The notes below the pieces were generated by a model, which was not told the DNA's origin, did no database searches, and worked only from the letters and a program-made list of their open reading frames with translations. A program made the position numbers and the translations under genes. A stretch of 64,000 nt of DNA from Cognaticolwellia aestuarii (GTDB lineage Bacteria; Pseudomonadota; Gammaproteobacteria; Enterobacterales; Alteromonadaceae): the NCBI RefSeq assembly GCF_002000025.1, contig NZ_MUZV01000009.1:124001-188000 (forward strand), in the 5' to 3' direction. Below, in pieces: positions 63,533-64,000 of this stretch (position 1 is the stretch's first letter; each line of letters starts with the position of its first letter).

Positions 63533-63964
63533 ATGACAAATTTAGTAACTGCAGCTTCTGAAATTATCGCTCATATCACCATGAAGCTCGCTGATGGCTC
63601 TGCAGCAGACAGTACCAAAGTGAATAAAAAGCCCGCTAAAATTATGATGGGTGACGCAAGTATTTCACCTGCATTTGAAGCACAATTAATTGGTATGAAG
63701 GCCGGTGAAAGTAAAGAGTTTACTTTAGCTGCCGTAGATGCCTTTGGAGAGCCTTTACCGGAAAATATTCATTACATGGATATCAGTAAGTTCAGTGAGG
63801 AAGCGCCGGCTAAAGTGGGTAATATTATCACTTTTACACAACCTGGTGGTGAGTTACCCGGCATGATTAAAGATGTGACAGGTAACTCTGTAACCATTGA
63901 TTTTAATCATCCTTTAGCTGGTCAAGAAGTAACGTTTGTTATCGACGTTATTGAAGTTAAGTAA
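63533..63964 (+). CDS. fkpB: FKBP-type peptidyl-prolyl isomerase, SlpA/FkpB type
   Basis: A 143-residue two-domain FKBP of the SlyD/SlpA kind: an N-terminal FKBP strand starting HITMKLADGSAADST, the IF-domain segment (GDASISPAFEAQLIGMKAGE) and the C-terminal FNHPLAGQEVTFVIDVIEV, which is the family signature ending. Located between lspA and ispH as in other gammaproteobacteria. Cytoplasmic folding catalyst/chaperone. Confidence 0.94.
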   Translation: MTNLVTAASEIIAHITMKLADGSAADSTKVNKKPAKIMMGDASISPAFEAQLIGMKAGESKEFTLAAVDAFGEPLPENIHYMDISKFSEEAPAKVGNIITFTQPGGELPGMIKDVTGNSVTIDFNHPLAGQEVTFVIDVIEVK

Positions 63965-63985
63965 TTTGAAAGTAACGAGAATATT

Positions 63986-64000
63986 ATGGAAATTATTTTA
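63986..64000 (+). CDS. ispH: Start of a gene, probably ispH (5 codons visible)
   Basis: ATG at 63986 with the ribosome-site-like AACGAGA 6 bases upstream; the window shows only Met-Glu-Ile-Ile-Leu. Known order ileS-lspA-fkpB-ispH and the matching N-terminus of IspH (4-hydroxy-3-methylbut-2-enyl diphosphate reductase) make this likely; five residues alone could not identify it. Confidence 0.7.

Noticed and set aside
1-64000. tRNA, rRNA, CRISPR, prophage or antibiotic-resistance genes
   Set aside because: I looked in the intergenic regions of both strands and found no cloverleaf, array or phage-like cluster.

Overview
The window reads as 64 kb of chromosome from a low-GC marine gammaproteobacterium of the order Alteromonadales, most likely Colwelliaceae (Colwellia/Thalassotalea-like). 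This is inferred from AT-rich intergenic DNA, the DUF3450-TtpC-ExbB2-ExbD2-TonB2-TPR operon, a GlyGly-CTERM tailed protein, a wealth of secreted metallopeptidases, a cold-shock gene with a long leader, and the gene orders lolCDE-DUF2062-comEC-msbA-lpxK-ycaR-kdsB and rpsT/murJ-ribF-ileS-lspA-fkpB-ispH. Nearly everything is ordinary chromosomal housekeeping. I see no rRNA, tRNA, prophage, CRISPR array or intact insertion sequence.

Layout. 1-1.6 kb: end of an ArsJ-associated GAPDH and arsJ (arsenate detoxification). 1.6-3.2 kb: sulfotransferase-like protein and an orphan periplasmic binding protein. 3.4-8.7 kb: six-gene TonB2-type energy-transduction operon with a terminator. 8.9-12.2 kb: beta-carbonic anhydrase, a 55-residue DUF2897-like membrane protein, a chemoreceptor and a second orphan solute-binding protein. 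12.4-16.1 kb: vitamin B12 uptake/adenosylation operon btuD-btuC-cobO-btuF on the minus strand behind a clear cobalamin riboswitch. 16.3-18.4 kb: M13 metallopeptidase lipoprotein. 18.8-29.4 kb: lolC-lolD-lolE, DUF2062, comEC, msbA, lpxK, Trm112-like, kdsB (envelope biogenesis). 29.4-31.5 kb: azlC-azlD flanked on each side by a small inverted-repeat mobile element.

31.5-46.7 kb: exported M18 aminopeptidase, acyltransferase, hpf, arfB, an HxlR regulator overlapping nudC behind a perfect palindrome, a cyclophilin with a rhombosortase-type tail, a ThDP-dependent decarboxylase-like enzyme, a short signal peptidase I paralogue, a secreted protein of unknown function, a SPOUT methyltransferase, a Csp gene, zapE, DUF2884, a DTW-domain protein and DUF3010. 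46.8-56.5 kb (minus strand): M3 dipeptidase, TlpA-like thioredoxin, GMC oxidoreductase, an active/inactive M16 pair and an M49-like peptidase. 56.6-64 kb: rpsT divergent from murJ, then ribF-ileS-lspA-fkpB and the first codons of a gene that is probably ispH.

The genes fit a peptide-eating heterotroph: several exported metallopeptidases, branched-chain amino acid export, B12 and TonB-dependent uptake, and standard outer-membrane assembly (LolCDE, MsbA, LpxK, KdsB). The least explained content is intergenic: two non-autonomous inverted-repeat elements, one with a perfect 8-bp target duplication and a probable transposase remnant and one with a nested multi-hairpin architecture; twin large palindromes upstream of lolC; and the palindromic operator-like sequence before HxlR-nudC.
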